DNA from: Novosphingobium sp. NDB2Meth1
GTDB taxonomy: Bacteria > Pseudomonadota > Alphaproteobacteria > Sphingomonadales > Sphingomonadaceae
Assembly: GCF_900117425.1 (NCBI RefSeq)
Contig: NZ_FPEH01000021.1
Location: forward strand, 1-64,000
DNA length: 64,000 nt
Reading direction: 5' to 3'
Shown: positions 52,412 to 61,433 of the stretch, piece after piece
Position numbering within the stretch: position 1 is the stretch's first letter
How the letters are laid out: each line of letters starts with the position of its first letter
The notes under the pieces: generated by a model
Database searches by the model: none
What the model was told of the DNA's origin: nothing
What the model saw: the letters and a program-made list of their open reading frames with translations, nothing else
Position numbers and translations under genes: made by a program

Positions 52412-52984
52412 TCAGCCGAGGTTCGCGTTCACCATGCAGTAGATCATCGGGATCGACAGCAGCAGGTTGGTGCGGCTGGCATAGAGTGCGCGCGGTGCAG
52501 CAGCGGCCTTTTCTTCCGCGGTCGCCTCGACGATGCCGAGGATCTTCTTCTGCGCCGGCCAGATGATGAACCACACGTTGAACGCCATGATGATGGCCAT
52601 CCACATGCCGACACCGATCAGCTTGACGTTGCCTTCACCGCTGAAGGTCAGCGCTTCGTGGCCGTAGCCGTCGACGATCGAGATCGCGAGGCCGGTCAGC
52701 AGCGTCAGCAGTGCGCCGTAGCGGAAGAAGAAGAACACCTTCGGCGCGATGTGCCCGGTGATCGCGCCCTTCTGCTCGGCGGGGATCTTGGGCATGGTCG
52801 GCACCTGCACGAAGTTCAGGTAATAGAGCAGGCCGATCCACAGGATGCCGAAGAAGGCGTGCGCCCAGCGGAACACCGAGTTGCTGTCAACCGGTGCGCT
52901 GGCGTGGAAGGCGATCATGACACCGATCGCGACGGCAAGGCCGACCACGAGCACAAGATGCAGATTTCCGAAGAACTTTGCCAT
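52412..52984 (-). CDS. PuuD/urate-oxidase-N-type membrane protein
   Basis: This is a 190-residue integral membrane protein. FRWAHAFFGILWIGLLYYLNFVQ has the histidine-containing helix typical of the urate hydroxylase PuuD N-terminal domain. FFFFRYGALLTLLTG and FNVWFIIWPAQKKILG follow. Full PuuD carries a C-terminal cytochrome c domain, which is missing here, so it is the stand-alone membrane form common in alphaproteobacteria. No purine-degradation genes are nearby, so its role is unclear. Confidence 0.78.
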   Translation of the reverse strand: MAKFFGNLHLVLVVGLAVAIGVMIAFHASAPVDSNSVFRWAHAFFGILWIGLLYYLNFVQVPTMPKIPAEQKGAITGHIAPKVFFFFRYGALLTLLTGLAISIVDGYGHEALTFSGEGNVKLIGVGMWMAIIMAFNVWFIIWPAQKKILGIVEATAEEKAAAAPRALYASRTNLLLSIPMIYCMVNANLG

Positions 52985-53096
52985 TTATGTTTCCCCCGAA
53001 GAGATGGTTCTTGATGGCTGTCCGGCCACCCAGCCGGTCCGCTGCGGTTCATATGCGGGAAAAGGCCCGCTTGTCATTGCATTTTAGTGCGAGGCG

Positions 53097-53750
53097 TCAG
53101 CCGCTTGGCGGGTTCTGCTCGACTTGTGCCTCGGTTTCCTCGCCCAGCCCATGGCGCAGCAGCATCGGGATCTGCGCGAAGGTGAACAGGAACGACAGCG
53201 CGCTCACCCCCCATAGCTTCACCAGCAGCCAGGTGTCGAACGAGACCGCATGGCGCAGCACTTCGTTGAGGCCGGCGAGGAACAGGAAGAACCACGCCCA
53301 GTTGCGCGAGAGCTTGAGCCAGCCTTCCTCCGAAAGCCCGTCGAACGCGCTCTGCAGCAGCGTACGCAGCATCGGCTTGCCGCGAAACAGCCCGCCGAAC
53401 AGCACGGCGGCGAACAGCAGGTAGATCGCGGTCGGCTTGATCTGGATCCACACCGGATCGCCGAGGAACACTGTCAGCGAGCCGAAGCCAATGATCAGGA
53501 TCGTCGAGAGCCACAGCATCGGCGAAATCTTGCCCAGCCGCCATTTCGAGATCACCAGCGCCAGCACCGTCGCCACCATGAACACCATGGTGGACTTGGT
53601 CACCGCCACCACCGCGCCCAGGCTCTGGCTGCCTGCGTCCTTGGGGCTGAAATAGCGGTACGCAATGAAGAACACGAGCAGCGGGCCGTAATCGACCAGC
53701 AGGTTCACCCAGGAAGACTTGGGCTCGGATTTGGGCTTGCTCTCGCTCAC
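53097..53750 (-). CDS. yciB: Inner-membrane septation-family protein YciB (IspZ)
   Basis: The 217-residue protein has about five to six membrane spans. The family pattern is visible: LLVDYGPLLVFFIAYRYF at the start, KWRLGKISPMLWLSTILIIGFGSLTVFLGDP in the middle (given here in segments), and NWAWFFLFLAGLNEVL. YciB affects envelope integrity and septation. Its start overlaps the ftsY stop (ATGA), so it is the last gene of dapF-mtaB-ftsY-yciB. Confidence 0.93.
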   Translation of the reverse strand: MSESKPKSEPKSSWVNLLVDYGPLLVFFIAYRYFSPKDAGSQSLGAVVAVTKSTMVFMVATVLALVISKWRLGKISPMLWLSTILIIGFGSLTVFLGDPVWIQIKPTAIYLLFAAVLFGGLFRGKPMLRTLLQSAFDGLSEEGWLKLSRNWAWFFLFLAGLNEVLRHAVSFDTWLLVKLWGVSALSFLFTFAQIPMLLRHGLGEETEAQVEQNPPSG

Positions 53751-54697
53751 CGCAGCACTCCCGCGATGACCCTCGCTACCAGATCGGGATCGAAGGGGCG
53801 CAGGTCGTCGATCTTCTCGCCCACGCCGATGGCATGGATCGGAAGGCCATACTGCTCCGCCGCCGCCACCAGCACGCCGCCGCGCGCCGTACCATCCAGC
53901 TTGGTCATGATGAGGCCGGAAACCCCCGCCACCTCGCGGAAGATCTCGATCTGCTGCAGCGCGTTCTGCCCGTTCGTCGCATCGAGCACGAGCACCACGT
54001 CATGCGGCGCTTCCGGATTGAGCCGGCCCAGCACGCGGCGCACCTTGGCCAGCTCGTCCATCAGCTCGCGCTTGTTGTGGAGGCGGCCCGCGGTATCGAC
54101 GATCAGCGCGTCGATGCCCTTGTCGGTCGCGGCCTTCACCGCGTCGAACACGATGGAGGCGGGATCACCGCCTTCCGCGCCCGATACGATCTCGATCCCC
54201 AGCCGGTCCGCCCAGACCTTGAGCTGGCCGATGGCAGCAGCGCGGAACGTATCGCCCGCCGCCAGCATCACCGAATAGTCCTGCTCCTGAAACAGGTGCG
54301 CCAGCTTGGCGATGGTCGTCGTCTTGCCCGAACCGTTGACCCCGATCACGAGAATCACCTGCGGGCGCGGGAAGGCGACGATCTCGAGCGGCTTCGCCAC
54401 AGGACGCAGGATCGCCGCGATCTCGCCCGCCACGGCTTCGGCGAGCGCCGCTTCGTCGACGCCCTTTTCAAATCGCGTCGCCGCCAGCTTCTCGCGGATG
54501 CGCGCGGCGGCACGCGGGCCGAGGTCCGAGAGGATCAGCGCGTCTTCAAGGTCATCGAGCTGCGCGTCGGTCAGGCGCGTGCCGCCGGCGAGGCCCGCGA
54601 GGTTTTCGGTCAGGCGTTCGGATGTCTTGCGCAGTCCGCCGAGCAGGCGGTCGGTCCAGCCCGTCTCGTTGGTGGTTGCGCTGTCGTCGGGAGTCAT
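53747..54697 (-). CDS. ftsY: Signal recognition particle receptor FtsY
   Basis: FtsY docks SRP-ribosome complexes at the inner membrane. The 316-residue protein has a short N-terminal domain and a full NG GTPase domain. The P-loop is GVNGSGKTTTIAKLA, then DTAGRLHNKRELMDEL, TKLDGTARGG and GVGEKIDDLRPFD. The acidic membrane-binding A domain is nearly absent, as in many alphaproteobacteria. It overlaps mtaB and yciB by four bases each. Its partner Ffh is encoded 4 kb away on the other strand. Confidence 0.97.
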   Translation of the reverse strand: MTPDDSATTNETGWTDRLLGGLRKTSERLTENLAGLAGGTRLTDAQLDDLEDALILSDLGPRAAARIREKLAATRFEKGVDEAALAEAVAGEIAAILRPVAKPLEIVAFPRPQVILVIGVNGSGKTTTIAKLAHLFQEQDYSVMLAAGDTFRAAAIGQLKVWADRLGIEIVSGAEGGDPASIVFDAVKAATDKGIDALIVDTAGRLHNKRELMDELAKVRRVLGRLNPEAPHDVVLVLDATNGQNALQQIEIFREVAGVSGLIMTKLDGTARGGVLVAAAEQYGLPIHAIGVGEKIDDLRPFDPDLVARVIAGVLR

Positions 54698-55872
54698 TCC
54701 AGCAGGCCTTCGCGGATTCGGGTCGGTGTCAGCGATACAATCTCGCCCGGCGCGGTGCCCTCGGGCAGCCGGTAGGGCGCGAATTCGGGGGAATGGCCGG
54801 TTCCGTCGCGCTCGGCAAGCACTTCGCGCGTCTGCCCGATCAACCCCTCCAGCCAGCGCGCCCGCGTCGCGGCGACCGCAGCGCGCACTTCCGCTGCCCG
54901 CTCGCGCACCAGAGGCGGCGGCACTTGCGGCATTCGTGCGGCGGGCGTGCCGGGGCGGGGGGAGTAGGGGAACACGTGGCCATGCACGATCCCGCAGTCC
55001 GCCACGATGGCGACATTGGCCGCATGCATGGCGTCATCTTCCGTCGGAAACCCCGCAATGAGGTCAGCTCCGATGGCAATCTCCGGCCTGGCCGCGCGCA
55101 GCCGCTCGCTCAGCGACACCGCCTCGGCGCGGGTATGGCGTCGCTTCATCCGCTTGAGCGTCAAGTCGTGCCCGGCCTGCAGCGAAAGATGCACATGGGG
55201 CATCACCCGCGCCTCGCCGGTGATCAGTTCGAACAGCAGGCCGTCGATCTCGACCCCGTCGAGCGAGGACAGCCGCAGCCGGGGGAGGGCAGGGAATGCG
55301 CGCAGGATGGCGGCGACCAAATCACCCAGACGCGGCGAACCGGGCAGGTCCGCGCCCCATCCGGTGACATCCACGCCTGTCAGCACGACCTCGCGAGCGT
55401 CGGCTTGCAGATGGCCTTCAACCACCCGCAGCACGTCCACGATAGGCTGCGACACGCTCTTCCCGCGCCCCTCGGGGATGATGCAGAAGGTGCAGGCATG
55501 GTCGCACCCCGTCTGTACCGGCACGAAGGCGCGGGTGTGGCGGGTTGGCGGAGCGGGCCGGGGAGCAGGGCGCGCCTGCCATGCCGCCGCCTCCAATTTC
55601 GCGGCATTGGCGACCACCCCATCCACCTCGGGCATCGCGATAAACTCGTCCGGATCTATTGTCGCCGCGCAGCCCGTCACCAGCAGCCGCGCATCGGGGT
55701 TGGCCGCCCGCAGCCGCCGCACGGCCCGTCGCGATTGCCGCACCGCTTCCGCCGTCACCGCGCAGGAATTGACCACCACCGTCCGCCGCTCGGCGCCCGC
55801 GATCATCGCGCGGATCGCTTCGCTCTCGGCCAGATTGAGCCGGCAGCCCAGTGTCACCACCGGATCGCTCAC
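54694..55872 (-). CDS. mtaB: tRNA t6A37 methylthiotransferase MtaB
   Basis: This radical-SAM enzyme adds a methylthio group to N6-threonylcarbamoyladenosine at tRNA position 37. The N-terminal domain holds three cluster-binding cysteines (TLGCRLN, VNSCAVT, VTGCAA), and the radical-SAM motif CxxxCxxC is CDHACTFCIIPEGRG. The length of 392 residues is normal. It overlaps dapF and ftsY by four bases each. Confidence 0.95.
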   Translation of the reverse strand: MSDPVVTLGCRLNLAESEAIRAMIAGAERRTVVVNSCAVTAEAVRQSRRAVRRLRAANPDARLLVTGCAATIDPDEFIAMPEVDGVVANAAKLEAAAWQARPAPRPAPPTRHTRAFVPVQTGCDHACTFCIIPEGRGKSVSQPIVDVLRVVEGHLQADAREVVLTGVDVTGWGADLPGSPRLGDLVAAILRAFPALPRLRLSSLDGVEIDGLLFELITGEARVMPHVHLSLQAGHDLTLKRMKRRHTRAEAVSLSERLRAARPEIAIGADLIAGFPTEDDAMHAANVAIVADCGIVHGHVFPYSPRPGTPAARMPQVPPPLVRERAAEVRAAVAATRARWLEGLIGQTREVLAERDGTGHSPEFAPYRLPEGTAPGEIVSLTPTRIREGLLE

Positions 55873-56687
55873 AGGGGATAGTCATCCTCTTCAAACGTAC
55901 CCGCAAAGCTGAACGCTGCAGGACCCGTCATCAGGATCGAGCCGCCCGGCTCCCATGCGATCTCCAGCGGCCCACCGGGCAGGTCGACCCGCACCGGACC
56001 CGTCACCAGCTTGCGCCGGATCGCCAGCACCGCCGCCGCGCAGGCGCCCGTGCCGCAGGCTCGTGTCAGACCTACGCCGCGCTCCCACACGCGCAGCTTG
56101 ATATGGTGCGGCCCAAGGACAGAGGCGACGCCGACATTCACTTTCTCCGGAAACAGCGGATCGGTTTCGATCACCGGCCCCAGCCGCGAAAGCATCACCG
56201 CATCGGCATCGGGCACGAAGAACACCACATGCGGATTGCCGACATTGACCGCCGCCGGATTGTCGAGTTCTTCCCAGCCGACCGGCATCGACAACGTATC
56301 CATTGCATAGGCTAGGGGAACCTCGTCCCAGCCGAACCGCGCCGGGCCCATGTCGACGCTCGCGCCGCCCGCCGTGGCCGTCGCGGTGATCGTCCCGCCC
56401 AGTGTCTCGATCCGCTGCGCCCCGCCCAGCAGCAGGCCGACCGCGCGCGCGGCATTGCCGCAGGCTTCCACTTCGCTGCCGTCGGCGTTGAAGATGCGCA
56501 TGCGCACGGCTGCACCCGCTGAAGGCTCCAGCATGATCAACTGGTCGCAGCCTATCCCGGTGCGCCGCTCGGCCAGCGCAGCCGCGCGCGCCGTGGACAT
56601 CGCCACCGGGGCTTCACGCGCGTCGATCACGATGAAATCGTTGCCGAGGCCGTGCATCTTCTGAAAAGCGACAGACATCGGGCCCAT
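55869..56687 (-). CDS. dapF: Diaminopimelate epimerase
   Basis: It converts LL- to meso-diaminopimelate for lysine and peptidoglycan synthesis. The two catalytic cysteines lie in EACGNAARAVG and TRACGTGACAA, and FQKMHGLGNDFIVID opens the fold. ATG 56687 or ATG 56678 (MSVAFQKM) may be the start. It heads the overlapping operon with mtaB, ftsY and yciB. Confidence 0.97.
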   Translation of the reverse strand: MGPMSVAFQKMHGLGNDFIVIDAREAPVAMSTARAAALAERRTGIGCDQLIMLEPSAGAAVRMRIFNADGSEVEACGNAARAVGLLLGGAQRIETLGGTITATATAGGASVDMGPARFGWDEVPLAYAMDTLSMPVGWEELDNPAAVNVGNPHVVFFVPDADAVMLSRLGPVIETDPLFPEKVNVGVASVLGPHHIKLRVWERGVGLTRACGTGACAAAVLAIRRKLVTGPVRVDLPGGPLEIAWEPGGSILMTGPAAFSFAGTFEEDDYPL

Positions 56688-56717
56688 CTAGGACCCCGTG
56701 CCGCCCGGCGCAACGGT

Positions 56718-58373
56718 TCAGGCGCTGCGGGCGGCCGGACTGTCGGGCGTGCCCGCCGGAGCCGCACCGGCGATCAGCAGGCCCCGCGCGGCAAGGTCCC
56801 GCTTCACGTCCTCGGCCGAAGCGGGCTGGCCATAGAGATAGCCCTGGCCCTTGAACTGGCCGAACCGGCGCAGCGCGCTCAGCACTTCGGCGCTTTCCAC
56901 GCCTTCCGCCGTGATCGGCAGCGCCATCCCGCGCCCCAGCGAGGAAATCGCCTCGACGATCGAAGCGCTGTCCGCACTGCGCGCCAGCGAGGAGACGAAA
57001 CTGCGGTCGATCTTGATCCGGTCGAACGGCAGCGTGCGCAGCTGGGCAAGGCTCGAATAGCCAGTACCGAAATCGTCGAGGCTGATGCGGATGCCCTGAT
57101 TCTTGAGGCTGGTGATCAGCGATCGCACCACCGCGATGTTCTCGTGCAGGCAGGTTTCGGTGATCTCGATTTCCAGCCGCGTCGGCGGGAAGTTCGCCGC
57201 GACCAGCATCTTCAGCAGGCGCTGCGCAAACCACGGATCGCGCAGCTGCAGCGGCGAGATATTGACCGAAAGCGTCAGGCCGGGATCCCACGCCTTGGCA
57301 TCCTCGAGCGCCAGAGTGATCAGTGCTTCGGAAAGCTCCGCGATCAGGCCGATCTCTTCGGCGACCGGGATGAACACGTCCGGACTCACCACGCCGTGCC
57401 GGGACGAGATCCAGCGAGCGAGCATTTCGAAGCCGGTGATCTCGCCCGTCTCGAGGTCGATCTGCTTTTCATAATAGGGCACGAACTCGCCGCGCTTCAG
57501 TCCCTCGCGGATGCCCGCCTCGAGCTCGCCGCGGAAGCGCAGTTCGCTCTCCATGCTTGGCTCGAACCACGCGAAGCGGTTCCGCCCGCGGCGCTTGGCC
57601 TGATACATCGCAAGGTCCGCGCGGTGGAGCAGGTCCTGCGCCACCTGCACCGGGGTCTGTCCGGCGCTGCCGAAGCCGAGCGACACGCCGATCGAGGCCG
57701 TCACTTCGGCGCGCAGCCCGCCGCAGATGATCGGCTTGGCCAAACCGTCGTTGATCCGCACCGCCAGCCGCTCGATGGCGTTCTCGCTGCCCGGCGCGAA
57801 GATCGCCGCGCAGATGAACTCGTCGCCGCCCAGCCGCGCCACCACCCCGCGCGCGGGTATCAACCCCTCGATCCGCCGCGCCGTCTCGACCAGCACCGCA
57901 TCGCCCGCCTTGTGGCCAAGCAAGTCGTTGGAGCGCTTGAACTTGTCGAGATCGATCATCATCACCGCGACCGCTTCGCCGCTCGCCGCCGCTTCCCCGA
58001 CCAGCCGCGCGATCGCCTCGTCGAGGCTGCGACGATTGAGGCATCCGGTGAGCGCGTCGGTCTGCGCCAGCCGTGTCGCGGTTTCCTCGGCCTTGCGGCG
58101 CTCGGCGATCTCGCGCTGCAGTTCGGCGTAGCGCCGCCAGCCGAACAGCAGCAGCGCGACATTGAGGATCAGCGCGTTGGTGAGCAGCACGTCGGGGCTG
58201 CCCACACCATAGATCCAGCTGCGGACAATGCCGGTCATCACCGTCGATCCGGTGCCGACGAACAGGAAGATCGCCGCGACCAGGATGCCGAGCGCGACGA
58301 GATCGCGCTCGGCGCGTTCGAGCGGTGCCTTGCGGCCCGCCGTATCGGTCCTGTCGTCTCCGGTCGTCGCCAT
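56718..58373 (-). CDS. GGDEF-EAL cyclic-di-GMP signalling protein
   Basis: Two membrane spans (about residues 30-80) are followed by a short coiled linker, a GGDEF domain and an EAL domain. The cyclase motif RLGGDEF is intact. In the EAL domain the signature is changed to FEMLARW, but the metal-binding EITE, DDFGTGYSS and KIDRSFV motifs are present, so phosphodiesterase activity is likely retained. It has no sensor domain beyond the membrane part. ATG 58373 is the preferred start; a TTG at 58403 is possible. It could set c-di-GMP levels that affect surface adhesion. Confidence 0.93.
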   Translation of the reverse strand: MATTGDDRTDTAGRKAPLERAERDLVALGILVAAIFLFVGTGSTVMTGIVRSWIYGVGSPDVLLTNALILNVALLLFGWRRYAELQREIAERRKAEETATRLAQTDALTGCLNRRSLDEAIARLVGEAAASGEAVAVMMIDLDKFKRSNDLLGHKAGDAVLVETARRIEGLIPARGVVARLGGDEFICAAIFAPGSENAIERLAVRINDGLAKPIICGGLRAEVTASIGVSLGFGSAGQTPVQVAQDLLHRADLAMYQAKRRGRNRFAWFEPSMESELRFRGELEAGIREGLKRGEFVPYYEKQIDLETGEITGFEMLARWISSRHGVVSPDVFIPVAEEIGLIAELSEALITLALEDAKAWDPGLTLSVNISPLQLRDPWFAQRLLKMLVAANFPPTRLEIEITETCLHENIAVVRSLITSLKNQGIRISLDDFGTGYSSLAQLRTLPFDRIKIDRSFVSSLARSADSASIVEAISSLGRGMALPITAEGVESAEVLSALRRFGQFKGQGYLYGQPASAEDVKRDLAARGLLIAGAAPAGTPDSPAARSA

Positions 58374-58653
58374 GATCGGCTTGCCCACTCCTTTCGGGTC
58401 CAATCCGGATGATTATCCAAACGGCCTGAAGTTTTGGTTAAGTTCGCCTTGCCGGGACGGCAAAAGCGCAAGGGCTTGCCCCGCCGCGCCATTTCGCGTA
58501 AGCGCCCCCAACTGCGACGGGGTCCGTGCCCTTTCGCAGGTCAGTTTTATCCCGGTTCTCCGTGATGGACGCCATACGCTGGTCGGCGAGGTTTCGCCCA
58601 CCGGCGTTTTTCGCGTTTCACTGCTGGTCGACCGGGAAACAGGAGCAACGGGC

Positions 58654-60153
58654 GTGTTCGATAGTCTGTCAGACCGGCTTGGAGGCGTGTTCGACCGCCT
58701 GCGCGGCCGCGGCGCGCTGCGCGAGGAAGATGTCACCGCTGCCATGCGCGAAGTGCGCATCGCGCTGCTCGAAGCCGACGTCGCGCTCCCGGTAGTCCGC
58801 CGCTTCATCGACAAGGTGAGCGAGGAAGCGACCGGCCAGCAGGTGCTGAAGTCGGTCACCCCCGGCCAGCAGGTCGTCAAGATCGTCAACGACGCGCTGG
58901 TCGAGATGCTGGGCTCGGAAACCGCCGATCTCGATCTCGCCGCCACGCCGCCGGTCGTCATCATGATGGTCGGCCTCCAGGGCTCGGGCAAGACGACGAC
59001 GACCGCCAAGATCGCCAAGCTGCTCAAGGAAATGCAGGGCAAGAAGGTCCTGATGGCCTCGCTCGACGTCAATCGTCCGGCGGCGCAGGAGCAGCTTGCG
59101 GTGCTGGGCACACAGGCAGGTGTCGCCACGCTCCCGATCGTGCCGGGCCAGGCCCCGGTCGACATCGCCAAGCGCGCCTTGAACGCCGCCAAGCTGCAGG
59201 CGGTCGACGTGCTGATGCTCGACACCGCGGGCCGCCTCCACGTCGATTCTGCGCTGATGGACGAGATGAAGGCCGTCTCCGCCGTCTCTGCGCCGCGCGA
59301 AACGCTGCTGGTGGTCGATTCGCTGACCGGTCAGGACGCGGTCAACGTCGCGCAGAACTTCGCGGGCGAGGTCGATCTCACCGGCGTCGTGCTCACCCGC
59401 ATGGACGGCGATGCGCGGGGCGGTGCGGCGCTGTCGATGCGCGCGGTCACCGGCAAGCCGATCAAGTTCGCCGCCACCGGTGAAAAGCTCGATGCGATCG
59501 AGCAGTTCAATCCGGAGCGCGTTGCCGGCCGCATCCTCGGCATGGGCGATATCGTCTCGATCGTCGAGAAGGCGGCCGCCACGGTCAAGGCCGACGAGGC
59601 CGAGAAGCTCGCGCAGCGCATGGCCAAGGGCCAGTTCGACATGAACGACCTGCGCACCCAGCTGCAGCAGATGCAGCGCATGGGGGGCCTCGGCGTGCTC
59701 GCGGGCCTCATGCCCGGAATGAAGAAGGCCAAGCAGGCGATGGCCGCCTCGGGCATGGATGACAAGGTGCTGCTTCACATGGACGCGATCATCGGCTCGA
59801 TGACGCCCAAGGAGCGCGAGCGTCCCGAACTGCTCAACGCCAAGCGCAAGATCCGTATCGCGAAAGGCTCCGGCACCCAGGTGCAGGACGTCAACAAGAT
59901 CATCAAGATGCACATGGAAATGGCGAAAGCCATGAAACAGATCCGCAAGATGGGCGGGCTCAAGGGTCTTGCTGCCATGTTCGGCGGCGGCGGTCTTGAT
60001 GCGGCGATGCCCGGCCTTGGCGGCGGTGCTCCGGGCGGTGACAAGCTTCCCGGCGGCGGCATGGGGGCAGGGATGGGCGGCATGCCTGGCTTGCCCGGCC
60101 TCGGCAGCGGCAACATGCCCGCCAACATCAACGATCTTCTTCGGAAAAAGTGA
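58654..60153 (+). CDS. ffh: Signal recognition particle protein Ffh
   Basis: Ffh binds signal sequences and 4.5S RNA and targets membrane proteins to FtsY. GTG 58654 is the start, eight bases after AGGAG, giving VFDSLSDRLGGVFDRL. The GTPase motifs are VGLQGSGKTTTTAKIA, DTAGRLHVD and LTRMDGDARGGAAL. The methionine-rich M domain runs from about residue 310, with LQQMQRMGGLG and GMKKAKQAM. It ends in a long Gly/Met-rich tail. rpsP and rimM follow. Confidence 0.97.
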   Translation: MFDSLSDRLGGVFDRLRGRGALREEDVTAAMREVRIALLEADVALPVVRRFIDKVSEEATGQQVLKSVTPGQQVVKIVNDALVEMLGSETADLDLAATPPVVIMMVGLQGSGKTTTTAKIAKLLKEMQGKKVLMASLDVNRPAAQEQLAVLGTQAGVATLPIVPGQAPVDIAKRALNAAKLQAVDVLMLDTAGRLHVDSALMDEMKAVSAVSAPRETLLVVDSLTGQDAVNVAQNFAGEVDLTGVVLTRMDGDARGGAALSMRAVTGKPIKFAATGEKLDAIEQFNPERVAGRILGMGDIVSIVEKAAATVKADEAEKLAQRMAKGQFDMNDLRTQLQQMQRMGGLGVLAGLMPGMKKAKQAMAASGMDDKVLLHMDAIIGSMTPKERERPELLNAKRKIRIAKGSGTQVQDVNKIIKMHMEMAKAMKQIRKMGGLKGLAAMFGGGGLDAAMPGLGGGAPGGDKLPGGGMGAGMGGMPGLPGLGSGNMPANINDLLRKK

Positions 60154-60195
60154 TTTCAGGTTTCAGCTACAAGTTTACTCGGAAAGGTTTGAATA

Positions 60196-60645
60196 ATGTC
60201 GGTTTCTCTTCGTCTTTCGCGCGGCGGTTCCAAGAAGCGCCCCTACTACAAGGTCGTCGTCGCCAACAGCCGCTCGCCCCGCGACGGCGCCTACCTCGAA
60301 CAGGTCGGCACCTACAACCCGCTCCTCGCCAAGGATGATGCGAACCGCGTCCGCCTCGTCGAAGACCGCGTGCGCTACTGGCTCGGCGTCGGCGCGCAGC
60401 CGACCGACCGCGTTGCCCGCATGCTCGACAAGGCCGGCATCAAGGAACGCGCCGCGACCAACAACCCCAACAAGGGCGAGCCCGGCAAGAAGGCCAAGGA
60501 GCGCGCCGAAGAGCGTGCCGCCAAGATCGCCGAGGCTGAAGAAGCCAAGCGCGAGGCCGAAGAGGCTGCCGCCGCCGCTGCTGCCGCTCCGGCTGCTGAA
60601 GAAGCGCCCGCCGAGGAAGCTGCTGCCGAGCAGGCCGAAGGCTAA
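60196..60645 (+). CDS. rpsP: 30S ribosomal protein S16 with extended tail
   Basis: The first 80 residues are canonical S16 ([27 protein letters not shown]). The remaining 70 residues form a Lys/Glu/Ala-rich helical tail ([19 protein letters not shown]), typical of alphaproteobacterial S16, which is nearly twice the E. coli length. AAGG precedes the ATG. It lies between ffh and rimM. Confidence 0.97.
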   Translation: MSVSLRLSRGGSKKRPYYKVVVANSRSPRDGAYLEQVGTYNPLLAKDDANRVRLVEDRVRYWLGVGAQPTDRVARMLDKAGIKERAATNNPNKGEPGKKAKERAEERAAKIAEAEEAKREAEEAAAAAAAAPAAEEAPAEEAAAEQAEG

Positions 60646-60651
60646 GTCCGC

Positions 60652-61140
60652 ATGACCGGCCGCCCCGTCACGCTCGCTGCCATCAGCGGCGCGCATGGCG
60701 TGGGCGGCGAAGTGCGGCTCAAGCTGTTCGGGGAAGGGGTGGCGAGCCTCAAGGCGCACAAGTCCTTCAACGACGGCTCACTCACGCTGCAGAAGCTGCG
60801 TGATGACGGGAAGGGCGGCGCTATCGCCCGCTTTGCCGAAGTGGCAGACCGCACTGCGGCTGAAAAGCTGCGCGGCACCGTGCTGACGGTGCCGCGCGCC
60901 AGCCTCCCGCCACTGGCGGAAGGTGAATACTACTACACAGACCTCATTGGTCTTGCCGCCGTCTCGACCGAGGGCGAAGCGCTCGGCACCTGCATCGCGG
61001 TCGAAAACTTCGGCGCAGGCGATGTGCTCGAGATCGAGCGCGCCAATTCCAAGCGCTTCATGGTCCCCATGCGCCCCGAAGCCGTGCCCGAATGGAACGG
61101 CGAACGCCTGCTGATCGAAGCGGCCTACGCCGCCGACTGA
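60652..61140 (+). CDS. rimM: Ribosome maturation factor RimM
   Basis: RimM helps assemble the 30S head around S19. The N-terminal RimM domain (LAAISGAHGVGGEVRLKLF) and the PRC-barrel domain (YYTDLIGLAAVS, FMVPMRPEAVPEW) are both present in 162 residues. It follows rpsP by six bases. trmD and rplS, which often come next, are not here; a small antisense gene and a LysR regulator follow instead. Confidence 0.95.
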   Translation: MTGRPVTLAAISGAHGVGGEVRLKLFGEGVASLKAHKSFNDGSLTLQKLRDDGKGGAIARFAEVADRTAAEKLRGTVLTVPRASLPPLAEGEYYYTDLIGLAAVSTEGEALGTCIAVENFGAGDVLEIERANSKRFMVPMRPEAVPEWNGERLLIEAAYAAD

Positions 61141-61334
61141 CAGCAGGTCTGCGTATCGCAGCCAGCGTCGCAGCGTTCCACCTTCACGGGCGGCGTGATC
61201 AGATCGCGCACCAGCATGCGCAGCTCATCCCACAGCGTCGGCACCGGACGGCCAGTGCGCGCCTGTTCCTCGCGCGCCTGCAAGGCTGCCTTGTGGGCTT
61301 CGGCCCAACCGCGGCTCCACACTTCGTCCATCAT
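61125..61334 (-). CDS. Small cysteine-tailed protein (69 aa), unknown
   Basis: The product begins MMDEVWSRGWAEAHKAALQA and is largely helical. It ends with a cysteine cluster (RCDAGCDTQTCCQ) that could bind a metal or form disulfides. Its last 16 bases overlap the rimM end on the other strand. The length, reading frame and natural composition argue for a real gene, but I recognise no family. Confidence 0.5.
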   Translation of the reverse strand: MMDEVWSRGWAEAHKAALQAREEQARTGRPVPTLWDELRMLVRDLITPPVKVERCDAGCDTQTCCQSAA

Positions 61335-61433
61335 CGCTCGTCTCCTTCGCTGATGGCCGCATTGTGCCTGTCTTGCGGGGGCAGGGCCAACAAATGCTCT
61401 GGCATATCCTATAAGGCAGCCTTATCATGAGGC

